NCBI RefSeq assembly: GCF_001927285.1
Contig: NZ_MSIG01000008.1
Location: 124,001-188,000, forward strand
Length of the DNA stretch: 64,000 nucleotides
Reading direction: 5' to 3'
From: Mongoliimonas terrestris
GTDB lineage: Bacteria; Pseudomonadota; Alphaproteobacteria; Rhizobiales; Pleomorphomonadaceae
The notes under the pieces were generated by a model that was not told the origin of the DNA, searched no databases, and saw nothing but the letters and a program-made list of their open reading frames with translations. Each line of letters opens with the position of its first letter. Position 1 is the stretch's first letter. Of this stretch, positions 41,535-53,996 are shown piece after piece. Position numbers and translations under genes: made by a program.

Positions 41535-44516
41535 TCAGCCGAGCGCCTCCTCCAGGAAGGCGGCCAATTGCGCGAGGTGCTTGGACATGAGGCCGGTCGC
41601 CGTGGCGGCGGCCGGGGCCCGGCCGGCGTAGCGCGGCCGGGTGACCTTGGCGCCGATCTGCTTCAGCACCCACTCGATATAGGGCTCGATGAAGGTCCAC
41701 GAGCCCATGTTCTTGGGCTCTTCCTGGCACCAGACGATCTCCGCCCCCTTGAACCGCGACAGTTCGTTGACGAGCGCCTTGGCCGGGAAGGGATAGAGCT
41801 GTTCGACGCGCAGCAGGTAGACGTCGTCGATGCCGCGCTTCTCGCGCTCCTCGAAGAGGTCGTAGTAGACCTTGCCCGACGACAGCACCACGCGGCGGAT
41901 CTTCTCGTCGGGAACGAGCTTCACCGTGGTGGAGGAGGGAGCCGACTGGGCGTCGTCCCAAAGGAGCCGGTGGAAGGAGGTGTCGGCGCCCATCTCGTCG
42001 AGCCGCGACACCGCCCGCTTGTGGCGGAGCAGCGACTTCGGCGTCATCAGGATCAGCGGCTTGCGGAAGTCGCGGGTCAGCTGCCGGCGCAGGATGTGGA
42101 AGTAGTTGGCCGGGGTGGTGCAGTTGGCGACCTGCATGTTGTCCTCGGCGCACATCTGCAGGAAGCGCTCCAGACGGGCGGAGGAATGCTCCGGTCCCTG
42201 GCCCTCGTAGCCGTGCGGCAGGAGGCAGACGAGGCCCGACATGCGCAGCCACTTGCGCTCGCCGGCGGAGAGGAACTGGTCGAACAGCACCTGGGCGCCG
42301 TTGGCGAAGTCGCCGAACTGGGCCTCCCACAGGGTGAGGGCGTTCGGCCGGGCCAGCGAATAGCCGTACTCGAAGCCGAGCACCGCCTCTTCGGAGAGCA
42401 TCGAGTTGATGACCTCGTAGCGGGCCTGACCCTCGGCGAGCTGGGTGAGCGGGATGAAGCGCTCCTCGGTCTCCTGGTGGTAGAGCACCGAATGGCGCTG
42501 GCTGAAGGTGCCGCGCTCCACGTCCTGGCCGGAGAGGCGCACCTTGTGGCCGCCGACGAGGAGCGAGCCGAAGGCGAGCGATTCCGCGGTCGCCCAGTCG
42601 ATGCCTTCGCCGGTCTCGATCGCCTTCGATCGGGCGTCGAGGAAGCGCTGGATGGTGCGATGAACCTTGAAGCCCTCCGGCACGGTGGTGAGCTTGCGGC
42701 CGATGTCGCGCAGCGTCTCGATGTTGACGCCGGACTGGCCGCGCCGCTGCTCGTCGAAGCTATCCGCCACCTTGAGGCCGGCCCAGACGCCGTCGAGCCA
42801 GTCGGCCTTGTTGGGCTTGTAGGACTGGCCGGACTCGAACTCCGCGTCGAGCCGCGACCGCCACTCCGCCTTCATGGCCTCCACCTCATCGGTGGTCACC
42901 ACGCCCTCGGCGATCAGCTTCTCCGAGTAGATCTGCAGCGTGGAGGGCTGGCCGCGGATCTTGCGGTACATGATGGGCTGGGTGAAGCCCGGCTCGTCGC
43001 CCTCGTTGTGGCCGAAGCGGCGGTAGCAGATCATGTCCACGACCACCGGCTTGTGGAACTTCTGCCGGAACTCGATGGCGATCTTGGCCGCGTAGACCAC
43101 CGCCTCCGGGTCGTCGCCGTTCACGTGCAGGATCGGCGCCTCGATCATCTTGGCGACGTCGGACGGATAGGGCGACGAGCGCGAGAAGTGCGGGTTGGTG
43201 GTGAAGCCGATCTGGTTGTTGATGATGAAGTGGATCGACCCCGCCGTGCGGTGGCCGCGCAGGCCGGAAAGGCCGAAGCACTCCGCCACCACGCCCTGGC
43301 CGGCGAAGGCCGCGTCGCCGTGAAGGAGCAGCGGCAGCACCTTGGCGCGCTCGCGGAGCGGGATGATGTCGCCCTCCCACACGGTGGCGAGCTGGTCCTG
43401 CTTGGCGCGCACCTTGCCGAGCACCACCGGGTCGACGATCTCCAGGTGGGACGGGTTGGGGGTGAGCGACAGGTGCACCTTGTTGCCGTCGAACTCCCGG
43501 TCCGACGACGCGCCGAGGTGGTACTTCACGTCGCCGGAGCCCTCCACGTCGTCAGGCGCGAAGGAGCCGCCCTTGAACTCGTGGAAGAGCGCCCGGTGCG
43601 GCTTGCCCATCACCTGGGTGAGCACGTTGAGGCGGCCGCGGTGGGCCATGCCGACGACGATCTCGCGGACGCCGAGGTTGCCGCCGCGCTTGATGATCTG
43701 CTCGAGCGCCGGGATCAGCGACTCGCCGCCGTCGAGGCCGAAGCGCTTGGTGCCGGTGTACTTGACGTCGATGAACTTCTCGAAGCCCTCGGCCTCGACC
43801 AGCTTGTTGAGGATGGCGCGCTTGCCTTCCCGGGTGAAGCTGATGGCCTTGTCCGGGCCCTCGATGCGCTCCTGGATCCAGGCCTTCTCGGCCGGGTCAG
43901 AGATGTGCATGAACTCCACGCCCATGGTGGAGCAATAGGTGCGCTGCAGGATGTCGACCATCTGGCGCGGCGTGGCGAACTCCAGGCCGAGCACGTTGTC
44001 GATGAAGATGCGCCGGTCCATGTCGGCTTCGGTGAAGCCGAAGGATGCCGGGTGCAGCTCGTCCGGGTTGACCTTCTTGGCAAGGCCGAGCGGATCCAGG
44101 TTGGCGTGCAGATGGCCGCGCATGCGGTAGGCGCGGATCATCATCAGGGCGCGCGTGGAATCGCGCGTCGCCTGCTGCACCTGCGCTTCCGAGAGGCCGG
44201 CGCTCTTTTCCGCCGACTTCTCCTTGATCTTGTCGCCGACCTTCTTCTGGACCTCGCCCCAGTTGCCGTCGAGGGCGGCGACCCACTCGCCGTTCGGCGC
44301 GATCGGCCAGTCGGGCCGCTTCCAGGGCGCGCCCTTGGCGTTCTTCTCCACGTCGGCCCGGCTCTCGCCGAGACCCTGGAAGAAGTCCCGCCATTCGGCG
44401 TCGACCGCGTTCGGGTCCGCCTCGTAGCGGGCGTAGAGATCCTCGATGTAGGCGGCGTTGCCGCCGTAGAGGAAGGACGTCAGCGCGAAGGCGTCGTTCT
44501 GGTCTTGCCGTGCCAT
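41535..44516 (-). CDS. sucA: 2-oxoglutarate dehydrogenase E1 component
   Basis: A 993-residue thiamine-diphosphate enzyme that decarboxylates 2-oxoglutarate. Recognisable parts are the N-terminal ALTSFLYGGNAAYIEDLY (E2-binding region), MAHRGRLNVLTQVMGK, LLHGDAAFAGQGVVAE for the cofactor region, and LPHGYEGQGPEHSSARLERF. The frame is open beyond ATG 44516, but this start matches the family; a weak ribosome site precedes it. A long hairpin lies in the 163-bp gap to sucD. Confidence 0.97.
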   Translation of the reverse strand: MARQDQNDAFALTSFLYGGNAAYIEDLYARYEADPNAVDAEWRDFFQGLGESRADVEKNAKGAPWKRPDWPIAPNGEWVAALDGNWGEVQKKVGDKIKEKSAEKSAGLSEAQVQQATRDSTRALMMIRAYRMRGHLHANLDPLGLAKKVNPDELHPASFGFTEADMDRRIFIDNVLGLEFATPRQMVDILQRTYCSTMGVEFMHISDPAEKAWIQERIEGPDKAISFTREGKRAILNKLVEAEGFEKFIDVKYTGTKRFGLDGGESLIPALEQIIKRGGNLGVREIVVGMAHRGRLNVLTQVMGKPHRALFHEFKGGSFAPDDVEGSGDVKYHLGASSDREFDGNKVHLSLTPNPSHLEIVDPVVLGKVRAKQDQLATVWEGDIIPLRERAKVLPLLLHGDAAFAGQGVVAECFGLSGLRGHRTAGSIHFIINNQIGFTTNPHFSRSSPYPSDVAKMIEAPILHVNGDDPEAVVYAAKIAIEFRQKFHKPVVVDMICYRRFGHNEGDEPGFTQPIMYRKIRGQPSTLQIYSEKLIAEGVVTTDEVEAMKAEWRSRLDAEFESGQSYKPNKADWLDGVWAGLKVADSFDEQRRGQSGVNIETLRDIGRKLTTVPEGFKVHRTIQRFLDARSKAIETGEGIDWATAESLAFGSLLVGGHKVRLSGQDVERGTFSQRHSVLYHQETEERFIPLTQLAEGQARYEVINSMLSEEAVLGFEYGYSLARPNALTLWEAQFGDFANGAQVLFDQFLSAGERKWLRMSGLVCLLPHGYEGQGPEHSSARLERFLQMCAEDNMQVANCTTPANYFHILRRQLTRDFRKPLILMTPKSLLRHKRAVSRLDEMGADTSFHRLLWDDAQSAPSSTTVKLVPDEKIRRVVLSSGKVYYDLFEEREKRGIDDVYLLRVEQLYPFPAKALVNELSRFKGAEIVWCQEEPKNMGSWTFIEPYIEWVLKQIGAKVTRPRYAGRAPAAATATGLMSKHLAQLAAFLEEALG

Positions 44517-44589
44517 GGCTGCTTCGGGGTCCGGGACCCCGTCCTCGCTGTCTGGAGATGCGCCGCGGATTGCGGCGCCCTGTCGGATG

Positions 44590-44628
44590 GGCGGCCCGTC
44601 CCCGTCGATGGGGGAGGGACGGGCCGCC
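44590..44628. repeat. Long hairpin between sucD and sucA
   Basis: A 13-bp perfect stem, GGCGGCCCGTCCC / GGGACGGGCCGCC, with a 13-base loop. There is no T-run on the minus strand, so it is more likely an mRNA processing or stability element than a terminator. It would separate the sucCD part of the message from sucAB. Confidence 0.65.
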
Positions 44629-44679
44629 TCTAGATAGGATCGGGATCCTGGACCGGAAGGGCTCAAGATCCCGTTGACG

Positions 44680-45578
44680 TCAGCCCTTCAGGACTTCCAC
44701 GAGGGTGGTGCCGAGGCGCGCCGGCGACGGCGACACGCGGATGCCCGCGGCTTCCATGGCGGCGATCTTGTCTTCCGCGCCGCCCTTGCCGCCGGAGATG
44801 ATGGCGCCGGCATGGCCCATGCGGCGGCCCGGAGGCGCCGTGCGGCCGGCGATGAAGCCGACCATGGGCTTCTTGCGCCCGCGCTTGGCCTCGTCGGCGA
44901 TGAACTGCGCGGCCTCCTCCTCGGCCGAGCCGCCGATCTCGCCGATCATGATGATCGAGTGGGTGTCGGGGTCGGCGAGAAACATCTCCAGGACGTCGAT
45001 GAACTCGGTGCCCTTCACCGGGTCGCCGCCGATGCCGACCGCCGAGGTCTGACCGAGGCCGGCCCGGGTGGTCTGGAACACCGCCTCGTAGGTGAGCGTG
45101 CCGGAGCGCGACACGATCCCGACGTTGCCCTTGGAGAAGATGTTGGCCGGCATGATGCCGATCTTGGATTCACCCGCGGTGACGATGCCCGGGCAGTTCG
45201 GCCCGACGAGGCGGGTCTTGGAGCCGGCGAGCGCGCGCTTCACCCGCACCATGTCGAGCACCGGAATGCCCTCGGTGATGCAGACGACGAGCGGGATCTC
45301 CGCCTCGATGGCCTCGCAGATGGAATCGGCCGCGAACGGGGGCGGCACGTAGACGACGGACGCGTTGGCGCCGGTCGCCTCCTTGGCCTCCAGCACGGTG
45401 TCGAACACCGGCAACTCCTCGCCGGTGGCCGCGGTCCACTTGGAGCCGCCCTTGCCGGGGGTGACGCCGCCGACCATCTTCGTGCCGTAGGCGAGGCCCT
45501 GCTCGGTGTGGAAGGTGCCGGTCTTGCCGGTGATGCCCTGGGTGAGGACCTTGGTGTTCTTGTCGATGAGGACGGACA

Positions 45579-45579
<1 letters not shown>
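44680..45579 (-). CDS. sucD: Succinate-CoA ligase, alpha subunit
   Basis: A 299-residue subunit that binds CoA and carries the phosphohistidine in [14 protein letters not shown]. The N-terminus [20 protein letters not shown] is typical. Its start overlaps the sucC stop by one base (TGATG), coupling the two subunits. Confidence 0.97.
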
Positions 45580-46778
<1,199 letters not shown>

Positions 46779-46818
46779 CCGGACGCCCTCGAACGGGTGG
46801 GGACGGAAGGGGGAGACC

Positions 46819-46844
46819 CCCGACCGGCCCCCGGACCGGTCGGG
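46819..46844. repeat. Hairpin between mdh and sucC
   Basis: CCCGACCGG / CCGGTCGGG, a 9-bp perfect stem with an eight-base loop in the 77-bp gap. No T-run follows. Possibly an mRNA stability element. Confidence 0.5.
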
Positions 46845-46855
46845 AGCGTATGCCG

Positions 46856-47848
<993 letters not shown>

Positions 47849-48107
47849 TCAACAGTTTCGACTACAGCCAGGAAGGCATTAACCCGCATCCTGCTGCGGT
47901 GCAAGCGCAACGAAAGGCGACTGGAGAAGAAAATGTGGTCCGTCCGGCACGAAAAGCGACGGGCGCTTCCGGTCGGTTACCGCCGGTAATACTTAAGTGA
48001 GTTCTGATACGGCGAAGTGGAGAGTCGGCACCGCCGATACGGCCGGACGCCCGGCAAGGGCGGTGCCGGAGAGGGTCGGAGCGGGCGGCGAGGGCGCGGG
48101 ACGGGCC

Positions 48108-48914
48108 ATGAAGACCGGCGGATCTTACAACCTTTTCAATGGCGAGGAGCATCTGCTCGCGTCGCTTGCAAGCGTGCGGGCGAGCCTCGACCACATCAGT
48201 CTCCTGGTGCAGACCGTCTCCAACCTCGGCCATCCGGCCGACCCGGGCCTGATGGACGTGGTGGCCTCCGCCGTCCGCCAGCGGCTCGCCGACGAGGTGA
48301 TCGTCTACGAGCCGGACCTGTCGCTGCCAGCGCAGGCGAACGAGCATCGCAAGCGGTCCATCGGCCTGGAGCGCGCCCGCGAACGGGGGGTGGAGCTCTT
48401 CCTCACCCTCGACGCGGACGAATACTACGAGCCGGTCAGGCTTGCCGCCGCGCGCGAGCGGATCGAGCGGGAGGGGCACGCCCTCACGCTGGCGCGCACC
48501 TACCTGCACATCCGCCGGCCGATCTGGCGCTCGGCGGAGCCGGACACCACCTGCGTGTGCTTCCTGAGCCGACTGACGCCCCACACCCGCCTGACGCCCG
48601 GGGCGACCTACCCGCTGCCGGTGGACCCGACCCGACGGATCACCGGATCCGGCACGTCCGCGCACCTGTTCGAGCCGGACGAGGTGGCCATGCTGCACAT
48701 GAATCTGGTCCGCCGCGACGGGCTCCGGTCCAAGCTCGCCAACACGTCGTCGGCGGCGCTGCCGGGCTTCGTCGACGCGGTGGCGGCGGCGTGCGCCGCC
48801 TGGCGCTTCGGCGAGCCGCTGCGCTTTCCCGGCAAGCCGCCCATGGCGATCGTGGAGGTGCCGGACCTCTTCGGCATCGACGCGCTCTTCGCCGAGCCGG
48901 CACCCGACGCCTGA
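48108..48914 (+). CDS. Putative glycosyltransferase (family 2-like)
   Basis: About 268 residues. SYNLFNGEEHLLASLASVR near the start matches the beginning of small GT2-like proteins, and LFLTLDADEYYEPV carries a D-x-D metal/nucleotide-sugar motif. A cluster of aromatic and Arg residues (RTYLHIRRPIW) and two Cys follow. No membrane segment. The frame is open to GTG 47997, but the added 37 residues are low-complexity, so ATG 48108 is preferred. The sugar and acceptor are unknown. It interrupts the usual mdh / zapE neighbourhood. Confidence 0.7.
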   Translation: MKTGGSYNLFNGEEHLLASLASVRASLDHISLLVQTVSNLGHPADPGLMDVVASAVRQRLADEVIVYEPDLSLPAQANEHRKRSIGLERARERGVELFLTLDADEYYEPVRLAAARERIEREGHALTLARTYLHIRRPIWRSAEPDTTCVCFLSRLTPHTRLTPGATYPLPVDPTRRITGSGTSAHLFEPDEVAMLHMNLVRRDGLRSKLANTSSAALPGFVDAVAAACAAWRFGEPLRFPGKPPMAIVEVPDLFGIDALFAEPAPDA

Positions 48915-48942
48915 TCGTCCGAGCCGCGCCCGGAGCGTCGGA

Positions 48943-50154
48943 TCAGCCCTCCGCCTCGCGGAGCGACCGGCGCGGCGCGGCGAGGTAGGCTTCCGAGCGC
49001 ATCTCGGTGAGGCGGGAGGCGGTGCGGTCGAACTCGAAGGCCTCGGCGCCCTGGCGCGCGTGATAGAGGGCGGCGGGCTCCGCGGCGGCCGAGACGGCGA
49101 GCTTGATGCCTTCGTCGTAGAAGGTGTCGACGAGCGTGATGAAGCGCTTGGCCTCGTTGCGCCGCTCGTAGCTCATCACCGGCACATCTTCCAGAAGCAC
49201 GGTCCCGAAGGCGGCCGCGATCGCCTGGTAGTCGACGGCGCCGAGCGGCTGCTCGCAGAGCTCCTCGAAGGTGAATCGGGCGATGCCGGGGCCGGCGCGC
49301 CGCACCACCAGCTTGCGGCCCTTCACCGACAGGATGCGCCGCTCCTCCGCCGCCTCGCCGAGGAGGCGGCCCCAGAGGGCGTTCATCTCCCGGTCCGCGT
49401 CCGGGCCGATCGGCGCGTGGTAGACGTCGGCGAAGTCGAGCTTCTCCAGCCGGTAGTCGACGGCGGCGTCGAGGCGCACCACCTCGCAGCGCTCCTTCAG
49501 GAGGCGGATGAAGGGGACGAAGTGATCGCGGTTGATGCCGTCGTGGTAGAGCCGGTCCGGCACCACGTTGGAGGTCGCCACCAGCACCACGCCACGCTCG
49601 AAGAGCTTGGTGAAGAGACGCCCGAGGATCATGGCGTCGGCGATGTCGGTGACGGCGAACTCGTCGAAGCAGAGGAGGTGCACCTCGTCCGTGAGGCTGT
49701 CGGCGACGAGGTCCACCGGGTCCCGGTCGGTGCCGCGGGCGAGCGCCTGGCGGGCGGCGAACACCCGCTCGTGCACGTCCGCCATGAAGACGTGAAAGTG
49801 CTGGCGGCGCTTCTTCTCCACCGGCACCACCTGGAAGAAGAGATCCATCAGCATGGTCTTGCCGCGGCCGACGCTGCCCCAGACGTAGAGGCCGCGCGGA
49901 CCGGGCTCGGCCTTGGCCTTGCGGCCGAACAGCCAGCCGAGGGCGCTCTTTTTGGAGGCGAGCCGCTCCTCCGACAGCGACCGGTGCAGCCGGTCCAGGT
50001 GGTTGGCGACCGCGCGCTGGGCCGGATCGGCGGTGATCTCGCCCTCGGCCACCTTGTGGTCGTAGAGCGCGAGCACGCCGGTGCCGAGCGGCCGGTCGAC
50101 GCCGTAGGTGTCGGGTGGCAGGAGCGCTGCCGGCGTGGAATCGGGCGGGGTCAA
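48943..50154 (-). CDS. zapE: Cell division protein ZapE (AFG1-like ATPase)
   Basis: About 403 residues. The P-loop GSVGRGKTMLMDLFF and Walker B LLCFDEFAVTDIADAM define the AFG1/ZapE family, which affects Z-ring stability in bacteria and protein turnover in mitochondria. The start is uncertain: a TTG at 50154 after GACGAGG gives a family-length protein, while ATG 50328 adds 58 Pro/Arg-rich residues that look non-coding. It lies near mdh, as in many Hyphomicrobiales. Confidence 0.9.
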   Translation of the reverse strand: MTPPDSTPAALLPPDTYGVDRPLGTGVLALYDHKVAEGEITADPAQRAVANHLDRLHRSLSEERLASKKSALGWLFGRKAKAEPGPRGLYVWGSVGRGKTMLMDLFFQVVPVEKKRRQHFHVFMADVHERVFAARQALARGTDRDPVDLVADSLTDEVHLLCFDEFAVTDIADAMILGRLFTKLFERGVVLVATSNVVPDRLYHDGINRDHFVPFIRLLKERCEVVRLDAAVDYRLEKLDFADVYHAPIGPDADREMNALWGRLLGEAAEERRILSVKGRKLVVRRAGPGIARFTFEELCEQPLGAVDYQAIAAAFGTVLLEDVPVMSYERRNEAKRFITLVDTFYDEGIKLAVSAAAEPAALYHARQGAEAFEFDRTASRLTEMRSEAYLAAPRRSLREAEG

Positions 50155-50368
50155 CGGGCCTCGTCGAAGCGGGGGCGGAGAGGGCGGTCGGCGGACCCCG
50201 GCGCCGGACTTCCGTCGGCGAAGCGACGGGTTTCCGGCTCGGGATCGCTGGCTTGGCGCGGGTTTGCCGGCGGAAATGCCGCCGGACACCTCTTCCTGCC
50301 TGCTTAGCCCCTTTCCGGGGTGGCTCACAAGCGCATCGAAGGTCGTGTGCGCCGCCCGCCGCCGGACC

Positions 50369-50905
50369 TCAGCGGTAGAACTGCACGCCGCGCTTGGAGA
50401 TTTCCGTCTGGCCGGAGAAGCGGGCCGGCGCGGTGGAGGAGAGGCGCGCCACCGGCGAGCCGGACGCGTCCTTCAGCACCACGGTCTGGCCGGCGAGGTC
50501 CCAGGCGCCGACGGACTTGAGTTCGTCGGAGGCGCAGCCGCGGGTGTTGGCGCGGTAGCCGCCGGACCAGGTGGTGAGGCTCATGAAGAGCTGGCAGGAT
50601 TCGCCCGCGGAGGCGAGCGTCCAGCCGCCGGACAGCTCCGGCCGGCGCACCTCGGTCGCCGTCGAGGGGGCCGCCGGCGGGGGCGTGGTGGCGGCGAGAT
50701 CGACCGGTGCCTGCGGGGTGCCGAGGGGCGGCGCCAGCGGGTCGCCGGCGACCGGCGGCGGCAAGGTCTGCGACTGGACGGGCGAGATCGGCGAGGCCGG
50801 CAAAGGCGCGGGGCCGCGCGGCGCGGACGGGGTGCTCAGGCTGTAGCTGCCACACCCGGCAAGGCCGAGCACGACGGCGACGCTGACGAACGGGGTCCAA
50901 CGCAT
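50369..50905 (-). CDS. Inh/AprI-type metalloprotease inhibitor lipoprotein
   Basis: A 178-residue lipoprotein: signal with lipobox LAGC at about residues 15-18, then a 75-residue Pro/Ala-rich spacer and a C-terminal domain of about 95 residues. [29 protein letters not shown] and [17 protein letters not shown] match the Inh/AprI beta-barrel, including its disulfide pair. Such proteins bind and block serralysin proteases in the periplasm, protecting the producer. A serralysin-like gene is at 572 in this window. The start has GGAG ten bases upstream. Confidence 0.82.
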   Translation of the reverse strand: MRWTPFVSVAVVLGLAGCGSYSLSTPSAPRGPAPLPASPISPVQSQTLPPPVAGDPLAPPLGTPQAPVDLAATTPPPAAPSTATEVRRPELSGGWTLASAGESCQLFMSLTTWSGGYRANTRGCASDELKSVGAWDLAGQTVVLKDASGSPVARLSSTAPARFSGQTEISKRGVQFYR

Positions 50906-51139
50906 GGGTCTCTGCTCCGTTGATTCGAAACTGTTCGCACCGGTGTCGGTTGTCACTGCGGATAAACGCAGGATGCAAGGCGGAATTCCGGCCAGGACCA
51001 CCGTGCACGGGCCGCTCACGGCATGATGATGGCGCTTTCGATGGACACCGTGGCTTCTCGGCCATAGTTCTGGCCGGGGAGATGCGCGTTCGGCGCGCGT
51101 CCATCCCGCCCCACCCGTTCGCAAGGCGTCCCCCGTCCC

Positions 51140-51451
51140 ATGCTCGCCTTTCTGGTCCGCGCCCTCGGCGTCCTGATCTTCGCCGCCTCCTTCATCGCGC
51201 TGATCGCCGACGGCATCCGCTCGCTCGCCTCCGACGCCCTGGTGTTGACGCCGCTCGGCCAGACCTGGTTCCAACTGATGCCCGGATCGCTCAATCTGCT
51301 CCAGGCCGTGGTGCAGCGCTATCTTCATCCCTATATCTGGGATCCGATCATCGTCACCGTCCTCCTCTGGCCCACCTTCGCGGTCGGCGGCGTTCTCGGC
51401 ATCCTTCTCATGCTGGCCGGACGCCGACGCCGTCGTCGGACGGTCGACTGA
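51140..51451 (+). CDS. Small inner-membrane protein
   Basis: A 103-residue protein with two membrane helices: residues 4-24 ([20 protein letters not shown]) and about 72-94 ([20 protein letters not shown]), then an Arg-rich cytoplasmic tail. Similar short proteins are widespread and conserved in Hyphomicrobiales without a known function. It lies 17 bp upstream of msrA and is probably co-transcribed with it. Confidence 0.78.
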   Translation: MLAFLVRALGVLIFAASFIALIADGIRSLASDALVLTPLGQTWFQLMPGSLNLLQAVVQRYLHPYIWDPIIVTVLLWPTFAVGGVLGILLMLAGRRRRRRTVD

Positions 51452-51468
51452 TCCATGGGAGACCGCTC

Positions 51469-52131
<663 letters not shown>

Positions 52132-52164
52132 GGGGACCGCGCCCTTTCCCTGCAAGTCTTCCCG

Positions 52165-52200
52165 CCGGCCGCCCTTGCAAAGGGCGGCCGGTTTGCGTTC
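52165..52200 (+). terminator. Intrinsic terminator after msrA
   Basis: A 12-bp perfect stem, CCGGCCGCCCTT / AAGGGCGGCCGG, with a three-base loop followed by TTTGCGTT. It lies between the convergent msrA and mbfA genes. Confidence 0.75.
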
Positions 52201-52210
52201 CGGGCCACTG

Positions 52211-53182
52211 TCAGCCGCTGCCGATCAGGATCCCGGTGAGGAAGACCAGGAAGCCGCCCACCACGATCTGGAAGGCCGCCCGGAGGAAAGGCGTGTCCAT
52301 GTAGCGCCAGCGGATCCAGGAGATGGCCCAGAGCTCGACGAAGACGATGACGACGGCGAGGGCCGTCGCGGTCCAGAAATCCGGGATCAGGTAGGGAAGG
52401 GCGTGGCCGAGGCCGCCGACCGCCGTCATGATGCCGGCCGAGAGGCCGCGGATGACCGGGCTGCCGCGCCCGGTGAGGGCGCCGTCGTCGGAGAGCGCCT
52501 CGGTGAGGCCCATGGAGATGCCGGCGCCAAGGGCGGCGGCGGTGCCGACCAGGAAGGTCTCCCAGGTGCTGCCGGTGGCGAAGGCGGCGGCGAACACCGG
52601 CGCCAGGGTGGAGACGGACCCGTCCATCAGCCCGGCAAGGCCCGGCTGGACCACCTGCAGGAGGAAGCGCCGATGCGCCGAGGCGTCCTCCGCGCTGCGG
52701 GTCTCGGAGGTGAGGTGCTTCAGGCCGAGCCGTTCGGCCATGGCCATGTGGCCCCGCTCCGCCGCCGCCAACTGGCCGAGCAGGCTGCGCACGGACGCGT
52801 CCGTCGAACGGGCGGCGGCCTTCAGGTAGAAGTCGTGCGCCTCCGCCTCCATCGCCTCGGCCTCCCGGCGCACCCGGTCGAGCCCGAGCGGGCGGACCAG
52901 CCAGTAGGGCGCGCGGCGGTAGAAGCCGCGGATGTGCTCGCGGCTGACCAGCGGGATGGTCTCCCCGTGCCGGGCGCGGAAGATCTCGATCAGGCGGCCC
53001 CGGTGCTCGCTCTCCTCCCGGGCCATGTCGTCGAAGACGGCGGCGGTAGCCGGATAGTCGGCCTTCAGGCCGTCGGAATAGGAGGCGTAGATGCGCATGT
53101 CCTCCTCCTCCGACGCGATGGCGAGGGCCAGGATCTCCCGCTCGGAGAGGTCGGAGAAGGCGCGCTTGGCGGAGGAAAACAT
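52211..53182 (-). CDS. mbfA: Membrane-bound ferritin MbfA (iron exporter)
   Basis: A 323-residue protein with an N-terminal ferritin-like (erythrin-vacuolar iron transport) domain, including [28 protein letters not shown] and [16 protein letters not shown], whose Glu/His residues form a di-iron site. A C-terminal VIT1-type membrane domain of about five helices follows from residue 190. In rhizobia MbfA exports iron and is repressed by Irr under low iron. An Irr-type palindrome sits 21 bp before the start at 53182. Confidence 0.92.
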   Translation of the reverse strand: MFSSAKRAFSDLSEREILALAIASEEEDMRIYASYSDGLKADYPATAAVFDDMAREESEHRGRLIEIFRARHGETIPLVSREHIRGFYRRAPYWLVRPLGLDRVRREAEAMEAEAHDFYLKAAARSTDASVRSLLGQLAAAERGHMAMAERLGLKHLTSETRSAEDASAHRRFLLQVVQPGLAGLMDGSVSTLAPVFAAAFATGSTWETFLVGTAAALGAGISMGLTEALSDDGALTGRGSPVIRGLSAGIMTAVGGLGHALPYLIPDFWTATALAVVIVFVELWAISWIRWRYMDTPFLRAAFQIVVGGFLVFLTGILIGSG

Positions 53183-53202
53183 GAGTGGCGAATGCCTCTA
53201 TA

Positions 53203-53217
53203 TTAGAATTATTCTAA
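53203..53217. promoter_or_regulatory. Irr-type iron control element upstream of mbfA
   Basis: TTAGAATTATTCTAA is a perfect inverted repeat (TTAGAA-TTA-TTCTAA) in an AT-rich pocket of otherwise GC-rich DNA. It matches the ICE type bound by Irr in rhizobia and lies directly upstream of mbfA, a known Irr target. irr is in this window at 62341. Confidence 0.8.
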
Positions 53218-53337
53218 AATAGAGAGGTAGACATGCCAGGGCAAGGGTTATGCCCGGCCTTTGCACCGGCTTGACGCGTGCCGGCCGAGAGGTCACTTGG
53301 CCAAGGGTCCGACCTCGTTCCCACCTGGAGAGTCCGC

Positions 53338-53925
53338 ATGATCCGTCCGCGCCCCCGCATCCTCGTCTTCGCAGGATCCACCCGGTCCGGCAGCCACAAC
53401 GCTCGTCTGGCGGCGCAGATGGTGAAGGCGATCGCCCTCAAGGACGCGGAGCCGACGCTCCTGTCGCTCGCCGACTATGCGATGCCGCTCTACGACGCGG
53501 ACCTGGAGTCCGCCTCCGGCGTGCCGGAGGGCGCGCGCCGGCTCGGCGCCCAGATGACGGCGCACACGGGCATCTTCATCGCCAGCCCCGAGTACAACGC
53601 CTCGGTGCCGCCGCTCCTGAAGAACGCCATCGATTGGGTGAGCCGGATTCGTGGCGCGGCGGGCGACCCGTCGCCCTGGCGTGGCCGGACCTACGCGCTC
53701 GGGTCGGCGTCGCCGGGGGCCTTCGCGGGCATCCGCAGCCTCATGCACCTGCGCCAAGTGCTCGAACTCGGCCTCGGGGCCACGGTGATCCCGGAACAGA
53801 TCTCGGTGCCGTCCGCCGGCAGCGCCTTTTCCGTCGATGGCGGCCTTGCCGACGAGCGGCTGGCGGCCCGGTTGGACGCGGTGGCCGCCCGGCTCGTCGA
53901 CGAGGCGGCCCGCTACGCGGTCTGA
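53338..53925 (+). CDS. NADPH-dependent FMN reductase-like flavoprotein
   Basis: A 195-residue flavodoxin-like protein. FAGSTRSGSHNARLA (residues about 11-25) is the FMN phosphate loop, and SPEYNASVPPLLKNAIDWVSR is the characteristic second motif of the family, which reduces FMN, quinones or azo compounds with NAD(P)H. GGAGAG six bases before ATG 53338 sets the start. The gene is read away from mbfA. Confidence 0.9.
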   Translation: MIRPRPRILVFAGSTRSGSHNARLAAQMVKAIALKDAEPTLLSLADYAMPLYDADLESASGVPEGARRLGAQMTAHTGIFIASPEYNASVPPLLKNAIDWVSRIRGAAGDPSPWRGRTYALGSASPGAFAGIRSLMHLRQVLELGLGATVIPEQISVPSAGSAFSVDGGLADERLAARLDAVAARLVDEAARYAV

Positions 53926-53996
53926 TCCCGTCATCGTGTCGTCACGGTCCGCCGCGACCGTGCGGCCTTGGCGGCAAACACCGGACGGCACGGACC

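Noticed and set aside
50155..50328. N-terminal extension of ZapE to ATG 50328
   Set aside because: The added 58 residues are Pro/Arg-rich with no similarity to the family and the region looks intergenic.
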